Of a stretch of 64,000 nucleotides of DNA, positions 11,301 to 20,136 are shown one piece after another. The translations under genes and the position numbers were made by a program. This stretch comes from Sphingobacteriales bacterium (GTDB lineage Bacteria; Bacteroidota; Bacteroidia; Chitinophagales; UBA2359): contig JADJTE010000006.1 in NCBI GenBank assembly GCA_016711295.1, forward strand, positions 62,001 to 126,000, given 5' to 3'. Position 1 is the first letter of the stretch. The number at the start of each line of letters is the position of its first letter. The notes beneath the pieces are model-generated. The model worked only from the letters and a program-made list of their open reading frames with translations. It was not told the DNA's origin and searched no databases.

Positions 11301-14300
11301 GTTATTGCCATCTACCGTAGCGGGGACGCTCACTGTATATGTGCCGCACCAAGCCGTCAAACAAATACAAACCATCGTTATCTGTTACTGTCGTCAAGGT
11401 AGTGCCGTCGGGCAAGGTCAATGTGACCGTTACGCCAGGAATACCGGGTTCGCCTGGGTCTTGTACGCCGTCGCCGTCGTTGTCCAACCATACGAAATCG
11501 CCCAAGGAAGCGGGTTGATAAAATCCTGCATCTATGGTCGGATCATGCTCGCCAGGGCTTAATGTGGTCGTATGCGACTGTCCGCCTACACCTGCATCGC
11601 TGTCGGTAGCATCGTCGCCGCCTTGGTTGGCAGGGCTAGCGTCGTAGCCCGACGGTGCGCCAAACACTACATAGTAGTCGCCAGGTTGCAAATCGTCAAA
11701 TTGATAGAATCCAGTGGCATCGGTCGTGGTCGATAGACCCGTAGCTGTGCCGTCGCCATTAAACAATGTCACCGTTACACCTGCAAGACCTACTTCGCCC
11801 GCGTCTTGTACGCCGTCGGCATCGCTATCCAACCATACGAAATCGCCCAAGGACGATAAAGGTGTGGGAGGTTCGTAGCCAAAATCTAAGGTCGGGTCGT
11901 GTTCGCCACTGCTCAACGTAGTGGTTAGGGTAATTGGTGTTGTCGGGTTATTGCCATCTACCGTAGCGGGGACGCTCACTGTATATGTGCCAGGCACCAA
12001 GCCGTCAAACAAATACAAACCATCGTTATCTGTTACTGTCGTCAAGGTAGTGCCGTCGGGCAAGGTCAATGTGACCGTTACACAGGAATACCGGGTTCGC
12101 TGGGTCTTGTACGCCGTCGCCGTCGTTGTCCAACCATACGAAATCGCCCCAAGGGAAGCGGGTTGATAGAAACCTGCATCTATGGTCGGGTCGTGCTCGG
12201 GAGCTTAATGTGGTCGTATGCGACTGTCCGCCTACACCTGCATCGCTGTCGGTAGCATCGTCGCCGCCTTGGTTGGCAGGGCTAGCGTCGTAGCCCGACG
12301 GTGCGCCAAACACTACATAGTAGTCGCCAGGCTGCAAATCGTCAAATTGATAGAATCCAGTGGCATCGGTCGTGGTCGATAGACCCGTAGCTGTGCCGTC
12401 GCCATTAAACAATGTCACCGTTACACCTGCAAGACCTACTTCGCCCGCGTCTTGTACGCCGTCGGCATCGCTATCCAACCATACGAAATCGCCTAATGAG
12501 GCGGGTAAATAGAAGCCTGCATCTATGGTCGGGTCATGCTCGCCAGGGCTTAGGTTGGTAGTATGAGACTGTCCGCCCACACCAGCGTCGCTATCAGTAG
12601 TATCGTCGCCGCCTTGGTTGCTATCGCTTGGCGTATATCCTGCAGGTGTGCTGAATACCACGTAATAGTCGCCGGGGTTTAGGTTGTCAAATAAGTATGC
12701 ACCGAAGTTGTCCGTTACATCTGTTAGTCCAGTAGGAGTGCCGTCGCCATTATATAATGTAACGGTTACGCCTTGTATGCCGGGTTCGCCTGCATCTTGT
12801 ACGCCGTCAGCATCCATATCATACCAAACGATATCGCCTAATGAGGCGGGGTCGTCGCAATCGGCTATAGTCACTGTCACCTCTGCTATATCATCGGCAC
12901 AAGGCGTAGTGGCTGTTATCGTGTAGGCATATACAAAAGTAGCACCAACCGTTAAGCCGTTGCCATCTATGACATTGCCTGCGCCAATAGCGGGTGCGCC
13001 TACTGTCACAGCTGACCAGTTTCCGCCTGTAACGCCTGCGCTGAGGGCATCGTCCAAATCAGTAGTAGTAGAGCCGCTGAGAGGCGTATTGCATACGCTT
13101 ACTGTATTGTTAGCACCGGCGTCGGGCTGCCCTACAATTTCGATGTCCGCCGTTGCAACTGCTTGTGGGCACGCGCCCACTGCTACCACTGTATTAGTAA
13201 CGGTATAGTTGCCTACTGCACTCGCCGTCGGGTTGATTGTACCTGTTGCGGGGTCAATTGCCAAACCTGCGGGCGATGCTGTCCATACACCTGACGTAGC
13301 ACCTGCCGCTAAAACGGGACTAATTGTTGTGATTGTTTCACAAACAGGGCTCGTAAGCGCAAAATCGGCTGTTGGAGGGTTAGGGCAAGTAAGACAGTCA
13401 TTGACGGTTATCGTAATAGTGGCTACATCATCAGGACAAGGGGTTGTACCTACAAGCGTATAGTTATATACCAATTGAGTACCTGCTGTTAGTCCCGCAC
13501 CATCAATGATGCCTGCGCCGTCGGGAGCAGGGGCTGCACCTACGGCACTCCAAGTTCCGCCAGATACTCCGGCAGCCAGCAATAAGTCTAAATCTTGGGT
13601 GGTCGTACCTTCGGTGGCATCGTTACAAACTGTACCCGTATTGTCGGCACCTGCGTCAACAGGGGCAATAATAGTTAATTCAAAACTATGTGATTGGGCA
13701 GGGCAAGTAGCTGTTGCCGCAATGGTATAAGTAACGGAATAAGTACCTGCATCGGTTGTAGATAGGTCGATATCGCCGTTCAAGGGGTCGATATTAATTG
13801 CACCAACCGAAGGAGCTACGGGTGCAGCCGTCCAAGTACCGCCTGGTGTTCCAGGGGTAGTGGGGGACAATAAGCCGCTGCCGTCGCATACAGGAGTGGG
13901 GTAGCTAAAATCGACAGGTAGTGGTGGGCATTCTTCGCAATCCAATACCGTAATTGTAATGACGGCAAAATCATCAGCACAAGGTGCATTGCCTGTTACT
14001 ACGTATTGGTAGGTATAAACTGCGTTAGTGGGCAAGCCCGTGCCGTCAAAGGTAGTACCACTAAGTGCGGGTGCGCCACCTGTAGCGACAAAAGTGCCGC
14101 CTGGTTCGGCGGTTGCGCTTAGTAGTGTCAATAGGTCAACGGTTGTTGTGCCTTCGCTTGCCACATTACAGACTGTTCCGCCACCGGGCGAGCCTGCTTC
14201 GGGAGCGGGTACTACGGTTACGTTGCTTGACGCGCTGGCAGTACAGCCGTTGGCATCTGTAACGGTGACGGAGTAGGGTGTGTTGGTGTTAGGCGATACG

Positions 14301-15101
14301 GAGATAGAAGTCGTTGTTTCGCCTGTACTCCACTGATAACTCACGCCGCCACTTGCTTGTAGCAAGGTGGTTTCGCCCTCGCATATAGTGGGGTCGGGAG
14401 TAATGGTAGCTGTCGGTGCGGGAGCATCGATGAATACTACGGGACAGCAACCTGAATAGGGGCATACCGTTGTGCCATTAGAATATTCGGCGGTAACGGT
14501 ATAAGCACCAGCTGCTGTTACGTTGAACGTATTGACGGCAGAGGGTGCGCCTTGTGATACGCCATCTTTGAACCACTCAAAATTGGTGAGCGGATAAGAT
14601 GCAGTACCGTCGGAGACAGAGGTAGGCACAGACAATTCGAATACCGCACTGGATCCAGCACAGATAGGAATAGGTGAGCCTAAACACGCACTTGCGCTAT
14701 TGTTGCTTTTGTCGCTATCGGGTTGTCCGATATAAGCCGTACTGCTAGCAACGATGCCTGCATAAAGGTTGCCGGTGCAAAGGTGGTGTTGATGTTTAGT
14801 GTAGCGGAACCGCCATCGGCAATAGTGCCAATTGTCCAAGTCCTGGTCCCACTATTATAGCTTCCTCCCCGTCGTCGGAGACATAGCTGAGTTCGGAAGC
14901 CAAGGCGCGATTGCAACCTGAACTCCTGTAGCACTGCCTGGTCTGTTGTTCATAACCGTCACTGATAATGTGACGGGGTCGCCGGGAAGCAGATGGGGTA
15001 GCAGGAGTATGGACAATATTAGAAATGCCCACATCTTGCGCTACCGCCACGCTTGTTGAAGCAACAGCAAACAGCATTAGTAGTAGAATCCAATGTTTCA
15101 T
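5336..15101 (-). CDS. Giant SdrD-B-repeat surface protein with T9SS sorting domain, many frame breaks
   Basis: A secreted protein of about 3,250 residues, probably surface-attached or adhesive. The start at 15101 gives a signal peptide (MKHWILLLMLFAVASTSVAV, then AQ). Order: DUF11/CARDB-like domain (about 15080-14650), Ig/PKD-like segments, three repeats of a CN..EGTTT type (about 14200-12850), then 17 SdrD-B/Cna-B-like domains (about 12845-7320), each opening with GDFVWLDNDGDGVQD, a DxDxDG calcium-loop motif. Next come cysteine-containing and cadherin/VCBS-like modules (GTVTITPTGGINYVPNDGYT), and a C-terminal T9SS type A sorting domain (about 5570-5340). Breaks near 15000, 14890, 14780, 12190-12060, 11350, 11205, 10910, 10260, 10060, 9520 and 9410 split it. 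Most lie in near-identical repeats, which suggests assembly or indel error. A consensus promoter lies upstream. Confidence 0.85.
8921..12159 (-). repeat. Near-identical 645-bp two-domain cassettes, five in tandem
   Basis: The marker CAAGGAAGCG recurs at 8921, 9567, 10212, 10859, 11503 and 12150 (the last copy with an extra G), giving cassette lengths of 646, 645, 647, 644 and 647 bp. The coding expectation is 645 (215 codons, two SdrD-B domains); the departures coincide with the frame breaks. DNA identity between cassettes is very high, including at synonymous positions, which implies recent amplification or gene conversion. Copy number in the real genome may differ from the assembled number. 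Confidence 0.93.
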
Positions 15102-15143
15102 ACTGTAAATAATTAATTTTTTTCTTGCCATTTTTTAGTTAGC

Positions 15144-15173
15144 CAAAAATAAGGAATAAAAAAGGCACACAAA
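15144..15173 (-). promoter_or_regulatory. Bacteroidota primary-sigma promoter of the surface-protein gene
   Basis: On the minus strand a -33 TTTG (15170-15173) is followed after 18 bp by a -7 TATTTTTG (15144-15151). This fits the TTTG-N18/19-TAnnTTTG pattern closely. It predicts a start near 15137 and a leader of about 36 nt before ATG 15101. Confidence 0.65.
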
Positions 15174-15705
15174 TAGAATTCGCATCTTACTAACCAAAAA
15201 CCGTTCCATTTTTTTGATATCTGCAAGTACATCGTTAATTTTTGGGACTGTATGCGGCAAGAGAGCGCATTGAGGCAGTGCTATGGTGCAAAAATTAGCC
15301 TTTTTGGGCGTGCTTTCGATTGTTCTGGTACAGTAAAGGCATTATTTTGAGCGTTTTTGCAGCAATAAGCAGGCTGCGCAACTTGACTAATACGGTCAAA
15401 TAGTCGGTTTGCTCATTTTTGGGGTATTATCCATAAAGTAATAATTCTATTTGTTTAGTATTTTGCACATATTCAACATTTAATGCGATATGAATTTTGG
15501 CTTACTTTTGCTGGTCAATTTGGCTAATTTGTGTTTTTGGAGCGAATCTATATATTCATAAATTGGTGTTTTTTTGATTTAAAACATAGGATATAAGGGC
15601 AGATAGCCGCTGGCTGGTAAGTCCAGATGTAAAAAAAAATACTTATTTTAGAAACCATCTAAAAAAAATCTTTAACTTTGCGGCGCGTAGCGTTTTACTT
15701 AAAAT

Positions 15706-15837
15706 GTAACTATTTAGCCTTATAGGGGCAGCCCCCAAGAATAGCTATTTCTAATCGAATATGCCATGATTTCGGGCATTGTTAGATGGGTATTGCCCAT
15801 TACCCCATACCCAAAACCCCATACCCTAAATAGTTAC
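15706..15837. mobile_element. MITE-like element, 132 bp, with 8-bp target duplication
   Basis: Ends are GTAACTATTTAG and its exact inverted copy CTAAATAGTTAC. The flanks are CTTAAAAT on both sides (15698-15705 and 15838-15845), a perfect 8-bp duplication. The interior is homologous, in inverted orientation, to the copies at 31791 and 51723. It encodes nothing and lies just upstream of the TauE-like gene, so it may separate that gene from an older promoter. The rest of the 15132-15869 gap holds the minus-strand promoter and no gene. Confidence 0.92.
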
Positions 15838-15869
15838 CTTAAAATAATAATACCATCGAAATAAGCGTT

Positions 15870-16688
15870 TTGATTTGGCTATTGCTCGGCGGGCTGTTGG
15901 GCGGTTTCATCGGCGGGCTGTTGGGCATAGGCGGTGCGCCTATTTATTTAGTGGTATATTGGCATATTATGCCTATTATCTATCCAACGATAGATGATGT
16001 GACAGCCACGCAATTGGTAATAGCCAATACGGTATTGGTACGTACATTTGCCGCCCTTTCGGGTTGTTATTCTCATTATCGCAACGATAATTTATACCTT
16101 GATACGGTCATTGCTATTTCTATACCTGCCACCTTGGTGTCGCTGGCATTAATTGTTTTGTTATCGCACATACATTATACCAAGACGATATTTTCTATTT
16201 CTTTTATTTTGTTTTTTCTACCCCTCCTCTATCAAATGTTTAGGGCAGACTTTAGCAAAAAGAATTTTAACCAGCCTAATCGCATTAAAGTATTTTATCT
16301 CAATGGCATTGGTGTTGTATGCGGTTTGGTAACGGCTCTTACGGGCTTGGGAGCAGGTTTTGTGGTTGTGCCGCTGCTAAACAATTTTTTTAATATTAAA
16401 TTGCGCAAAGTAGCTTCCATTTCTCTAAGCGTTATTCTCATTTCCTCTATATTCATTGTTTTTTACTACCTCATTTTTTATCCCATCTCTGTCGATTTGC
16501 CTTATACTATAGGTGCGTTATCTCTTCCTTTGTCTGTTCCTGTTATTGCAGCGGGTCTTATCTCGTCACCTTTGGGCGTAGCGTTTGCGCGGCGTTTAGC
16601 TCCCAGCCAATTGCGGCATACTTTTATTGTTTTTTGCATATTAATCATCAGCCATGAGATATGGCAATTACTTAGGCATATTATTTAA
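15870..16688 (+). CDS. TauE/SafE-family anion exporter
   Basis: A polytopic inner-membrane protein of 272 residues with about eight hydrophobic segments. The two family signatures are present at the starts of the two halves: GGLLGIGGAPIYLVV near residue 17 and TGLGAGFVVVPLL near residue 155. The family exports sulfite, sulfoacetate or other small organic and sulfur anions; the substrate here is not evident. The assigned start is TTG; no ATG is available in frame nearby, and the first hydrophobic helix begins immediately. An MITE ends 33 bp upstream. The tsaB gene follows after 64 bp. Confidence 0.85.
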   Translation: MIWLLLGGLLGGFIGGLLGIGGAPIYLVVYWHIMPIIYPTIDDVTATQLVIANTVLVRTFAALSGCYSHYRNDNLYLDTVIAISIPATLVSLALIVLLSHIHYTKTIFSISFILFFLPLLYQMFRADFSKKNFNQPNRIKVFYLNGIGVVCGLVTALTGLGAGFVVVPLLNNFFNIKLRKVASISLSVILISSIFIVFYYLIFYPISVDLPYTIGALSLPLSVPVIAAGLISSPLGVAFARRLAPSQLRHTFIVFCILIISHEIWQLLRHII

Positions 16689-16752
16689 TTTTATTTTTTT
16701 CTGTTTGTTTCGCCTATTTTGAGAATAATTCTTTAAATTTGTGCGTTAATCT

Positions 16753-17466
16753 ATGAATAACTTACTCTGTATAGAAACCAGCGGGGATATATGCTCGGTG
16801 TGTATCAGTCAAAACGGGCATTCCGTAGCCGAACAGACCACTAATACGCCCAAATCGCACGCCGCACAGCTATGTAGGCTTATCAGCCAATCCTTAGCTC
16901 TGGCACAACTAACTATCAGAGACCTTGATGGGGTAGTTTATTCAGCAGGACCTGGCAGTTATAGCGGCTTACGCATCGGGCTTAGTGCTGCTAAAGGGAT
17001 TTGTTATGGTCGCCGGATACCACTTATCGCTGTCAATACTTTGCAGGCACTTGCGCATCATGTATATTTTTTTGATAAAAAAGACACATTTTCCGCAAAC
17101 AATTTAGAAACAAATAACGTTGTATATGTAGCAACTATTGACGCCCGAAAAGAAATATATTTTGCTACTTACGATGCCGAATTAAATCCGATTGACCCAC
17201 CCCAGCCCACCCAACTGACTTCCCATACATTCGAACACCTATCTGCTCAACATAAGATATTTTTTGGCTCTGCCCTTGCTACCAAACAACACTTATTGCC
17301 CACCCACAACGCTACCTACCTACCCCCCGAACGGTGCTATCATAGTGCCACTCACTTAGCTCAAATAGGCTACAACCTATATTGCCAACGGCAGTTCGAA
17401 GACCTCGCATACGCCGAACCGCAATACTTAAAAATTGCCACATATAACCAAATTCATAACTTCTAG
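16753..17466 (+). CDS. tsaB: tRNA threonylcarbamoyladenosine biosynthesis protein TsaB
   Basis: TsaB is the non-catalytic ASKHA-fold partner of TsaD in making t6A37 of ANN-decoding tRNAs. The N-terminus LLCIETSGDICSVCI carries the ASKHA phosphate-1 loop region. HAAQLCRLI and the conserved YSAGPGSYSGLRIGLSAAKG segment (about residues 58-78) are diagnostic. Length (237 residues) is normal for the Bacteroidota form. The gene ends 12 bp before the first ArsR-type regulator, so the two may be cotranscribed. Confidence 0.93.
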   Translation: MNNLLCIETSGDICSVCISQNGHSVAEQTTNTPKSHAAQLCRLISQSLALAQLTIRDLDGVVYSAGPGSYSGLRIGLSAAKGICYGRRIPLIAVNTLQALAHHVYFFDKKDTFSANNLETNNVVYVATIDARKEIYFATYDAELNPIDPPQPTQLTSHTFEHLSAQHKIFFGSALATKQHLLPTHNATYLPPERCYHSATHLAQIGYNLYCQRQFEDLAYAEPQYLKIATYNQIHNF

Positions 17467-17478
17467 CATTCGTTAACA

Positions 17479-17817
17479 ATGGGAACAAATAAAACAAATT
17501 CGGTAGTTATTCGTAGCTCGGATAATCCGATAACGCTCAACTACGACCTGCTCCGAAAAGCCGTCTTAGTGCTGCGTGCCGTAAATCACAAACTTCGGCA
17601 ACAAATTATACAGCAACTCGAAGAACACAAAAAACTAACCGTTACGGAAATCTACGTAAAATTGCGCTTAGAACAATCCGTAGCCTCACAGCACCTCGCT
17701 ATCTTGCGCCGTGCAGGTATTGTTATTACCGACCGCGAAGGAAAATACATACTTTATTCGCTCAATTCAGAGCGTATTGCGGAAATCTCTGCTCTTATTG
17801 ACGAATTAGTGCATTAG
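17479..17817 (+). CDS. ArsR-type winged-helix regulator (paralogue 1)
   Basis: A 112-residue protein with the ArsR/SmtB fold: AVNHKLRQQIIQQL (helix 2/3), then the recognition helix region LEQSVASQHLAILRRAGI and the beta wing REGKYILYSL. The CxC metal site of ArsR itself is absent, so it belongs to the non-metal or unassigned subgroups that sense other cues. It is clearly paralogous to the gene at 18038 (same length, shared LEQS..SQHL.ILR core). Close spacing to tsaB suggests cotranscription. No palindrome resembling the one before the second paralogue was seen upstream. Confidence 0.85.
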   Translation: MGTNKTNSVVIRSSDNPITLNYDLLRKAVLVLRAVNHKLRQQIIQQLEEHKKLTVTEIYVKLRLEQSVASQHLAILRRAGIVITDREGKYILYSLNSERIAEISALIDELVH

Positions 17818-17918
17818 CCTTTTTTAGTACGAAATTATATCGCAGATGTCGGCAAATACTATTGCTCCACTGTATATTAAGTCCCAAACATCGGTAGTTT
17901 AACGTATTCATTTCAGTA

Positions 17919-17934
17919 TTGGCACGTTTTTTGT
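17919..17934 (+). promoter_or_regulatory. Sigma-54-like -24/-12 promoter
   Basis: TTGGCACGTTTTTTGT has the -24 GG and a -12 GT separated by exactly 10 bp; the consensus -12 is GC, so it is one base off. It lies 120 bp before the second ArsR-type gene and about 40 bp upstream of the palindrome at 17973-18005. Confidence 0.5.
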
Positions 17935-17972
17935 CACTTATCTATCTCACCTAACTTTTCATCTTAAACCTC

Positions 17973-18005
17973 GTTGTATCTAACTAATTGATAGTTAGAT
18001 ACAAC
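17973..18005. promoter_or_regulatory. Perfect palindrome, probable ArsR-family operator
   Basis: Arms GTTGTATCTAACTA and TAGTTAGATACAAC are exact inverted copies (14 bp each) around the 5-nt spacer ATTGA. It ends 32 bp before the ATG of the ArsR-type gene at 18038 and has no U tract, so an operator for autoregulation is more likely than a terminator. ArsR dimers typically bind such dyads. Confidence 0.75.
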
Positions 18006-18037
18006 TAAACTTCCTAACATTTCAAACCAAAAGTATT

Positions 18038-18376
18038 ATGACAACTTTTAATGAGGCCAGACTACAGCAGGCTAGCGAACTGCTCCGAGCCATTGCACAC
18101 CCCTTACGTATGCAAATTTTAGCTTTCATTGATGAGAAAAAAGTAATCAATGTAAATAAAATTTACAATACACTTAAATTGGAACAGTCTATTACCTCGC
18201 AGCACTTACGCATCTTGCGCAGCGTAGGCTTAGTAGATACCCGCCGCGATGGTAAATTTATCTATTATTCTGTCAATTATAACCGCGTAGAACTCGTAAA
18301 CAATGCAATCATCGACTTTACGAACAAAGTGGCTATCTCGACCGAAGAGTTAGAAAAAAGCATGAAAGGAGAATAA
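18038..18376 (+). CDS. ArsR-type winged-helix regulator (paralogue 2)
   Basis: A 112-residue ArsR/SmtB-family protein: AIAHPLRMQILAFI, recognition region LEQSITSQHLRILRSVGL and wing DGKFIYYSVN. It has no cysteine pair for metal binding. Its own leader carries a perfect 14-bp palindrome and a sigma-54-like promoter, so autoregulated and possibly signal-activated expression is likely. The paired arrangement with the preceding paralogue raises the possibility of heterodimers; that is inference. It is followed by a strong terminator shared with the convergent symporter gene. Confidence 0.87.
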   Translation: MTTFNEARLQQASELLRAIAHPLRMQILAFIDEKKVINVNKIYNTLKLEQSITSQHLRILRSVGLVDTRRDGKFIYYSVNYNRVELVNNAIIDFTNKVAISTEELEKSMKGE

Positions 18377-18405
18377 GCATCATCATTAAGTCTGCTGACA
18401 AACAA

Positions 18406-18444
18406 AGCGGGTCGATACTTTTGTACCGACCCGCTCGTTTTTTT
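18406..18444. terminator. Intrinsic terminator, bidirectional position
   Basis: Stem AGCGGGTCG (18406-18414) with CGACCCGCT (18427-18435), loop of 12 nt, followed by CG and a run of seven T. It is 30 bp after the ArsR-type gene and 28 bp beyond the stop of the convergent symporter gene. Confidence 0.88.
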
Positions 18445-18471
18445 GTCCTTATCTTATATCGGCATAATGCC

Positions 18472-20040
18472 CTACTCAACTACACGCAAAGCCTGCGGCG
18501 GGCAAGCACGCTGCGTACAACGCGACACTACAATAATAGTGAGCAAACCCGACAGCATAGCCAAGGTGCGAAACGGAAACAAGGAAACCCCCGCCTCAGT
18601 AAGCATCGGATAGGGCAACCAACAAGGTAAGCCCAAAGACAGCTCGCCACCGCCCGCTCGCAATAATAAGGATACAGCAAAACCCGCCAAAGCTCCGTAG
18701 CGGTTCGCCTTTGGGTCGAACAAAGCAGTGGCTAATTGCGGAAACAAAATGCAATAGACCAAATCGCTGCACAAAACCCATAAAGCATACACACTTTTTA
18801 TTTGCAGAGCCATCAATAAAGCCGCTATGCCCACTATCCAAATACAGCGTTTCAGCACCCGCGCCAAACCCAATGCGCCTACATTTGGTTGGACCAAAGG
18901 GCGATAAACGTTCCAACTTGCCATAGACGATGCCGACAAGATAGACGCATCGACCGACGACATGACCGCCGCCGCTACTGCGCCCAAGCCTATTGTAGCT
19001 ACTACGGGGTTGGTCAGGTAACGTATCACATAAGGCAAGGTCAGAACTGTTTCTTGCGGACCCGCTATACCTGCTGCCGCTTGCCAATCGACCGTAGCAC
19101 CTACCATACCTATAATAATAGGCGGCACGGCTGCCAACATACAGACAAAACCCGACAAAACCGACAAACGCACGGCGGTATCCTCGTCGCGGGCTGACAA
19201 GACGCGCTGAAAATAAACCTGCCAAGGAATGCCGCCAAAAATGAGCAATAATGCTTGGTCGCACCACAACCAGAAAGAATTGCCCCAAGCCTCATGCCGC
19301 CAACCGTCGATAGGTGGAAAAAACCAAGCTAAATCGCCCTTTTGCGCACTATAATCTGCCCATACCTGCGCCAAACCGCCTGCATGAGGCAAAATAAAGG
19401 GCAAGATGAGGTACAATCCAAAAAATAAAAACAATAATTGCACCACATCGGTCAAGGCTACTGCCCATAGCCCGCCTATGGCAGTATAAGTAATACCGAT
19501 AAGTGCCGATAAAATAATAGCCGTATCGAAATCTAAGCCCAATACAGTAGCAAAAGTAGTGCCCAAAGCCGTCAGGATAGCTGCTGTCCAAAATACCTCG
19601 CCACATAATGCGGGAATAAATGACAAAGCAGCTACGCGCTCGCCATAGCGTTGTGCTAAGGGGTCGAGCATTGTCCGGAAGCGGTGGCGGCGCATCGTGC
19701 GAGCAAAAAATAGTCCTCCAATGATCAAGCTAAGTGCATATCCCCAAGGAGCTTGTACCCAAGCCAAACCCGAAGAGGCGGTATATTCGGCAGTGCCATT
19801 GACATAGCCGCCGTCTATCCAAGTTGCGCTCATCGTAAAAACCGATATAGCAAGCGGAATGCCCCGCCCCGCCACTAATACTTGGTCGGTTTCGGCGGTG
19901 CCTCCACGCGCAGCGGCATAAGCACCCACAAAAAAGATGAGTACATAAAAACACATAATAGCGACAAAACCACCCCAAAAACGGGTGTTCCAGCGATGTA
20001 TAAAATAAGTCCCAACAAGCATAGAGCTGCCATCAAACAA
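18472..20040 (-). CDS. Na+:solute symporter, high-affinity choline transporter-like
   Basis: A 522-residue inner-membrane protein of the SSS (SLC5) family with about 13 hydrophobic segments. Several stretches are those of animal CHT1: FTMSATWIDGGYVNGTAEY, GLAWVQAPWGYALSLIIGGL, GGIPWQVYFQRVLSA and GLGAVAAAVMSSVDASILSA. Choline is therefore a plausible substrate, though bacterial relatives may use other amines. The exact start is uncertain; the first transmembrane helix is AIMCFYVLIFFVGAYAA, and an ATG at 20040 or a slightly later one could serve. Another reading frame overlaps the 5' end (19875-20084) but has no support. Transcription would end at the hairpin 18406-18444. Confidence 0.85.
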   Translation of the reverse strand: MFDGSSMLVGTYFIHRWNTRFWGGFVAIMCFYVLIFFVGAYAAARGGTAETDQVLVAGRGIPLAISVFTMSATWIDGGYVNGTAEYTASSGLAWVQAPWGYALSLIIGGLFFARTMRRHRFRTMLDPLAQRYGERVAALSFIPALCGEVFWTAAILTALGTTFATVLGLDFDTAIILSALIGITYTAIGGLWAVALTDVVQLLFLFFGLYLILPFILPHAGGLAQVWADYSAQKGDLAWFFPPIDGWRHEAWGNSFWLWCDQALLLIFGGIPWQVYFQRVLSARDEDTAVRLSVLSGFVCMLAAVPPIIIGMVGATVDWQAAAGIAGPQETVLTLPYVIRYLTNPVVATIGLGAVAAAVMSSVDASILSASSMASWNVYRPLVQPNVGALGLARVLKRCIWIVGIAALLMALQIKSVYALWVLCSDLVYCILFPQLATALFDPKANRYGALAGFAVSLLLRAGGGELSLGLPCWLPYPMLTEAGVSLFPFRTLAMLSGLLTIIVVSRCTQRACPPQALRVVE

Positions 20041-20136
20041 GCAGTAGCCCGAAGCGGTTGGCGCAGCGATTCGGCAATGAGCATAGATTTGAAAAGACGG
20101 AAATGGTGTGTGAAAAAAATATCGAGAATAAACCCT

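Noticed and set aside
7995..12166. Plus-strand open frames of 60-95 codons within the surface-protein repeats
   Set aside because: They recur at the cassette spacing and are antisense shadows of the SdrD-B repeats; they have no start-site signals or family matches.
19875..20084. Small hydrophobic minus-strand reading frame overlapping the symporter start
   Set aside because: It overlaps the symporter gene by 166 bp in another frame. The symporter frame has clear family homology, whereas this one has none.
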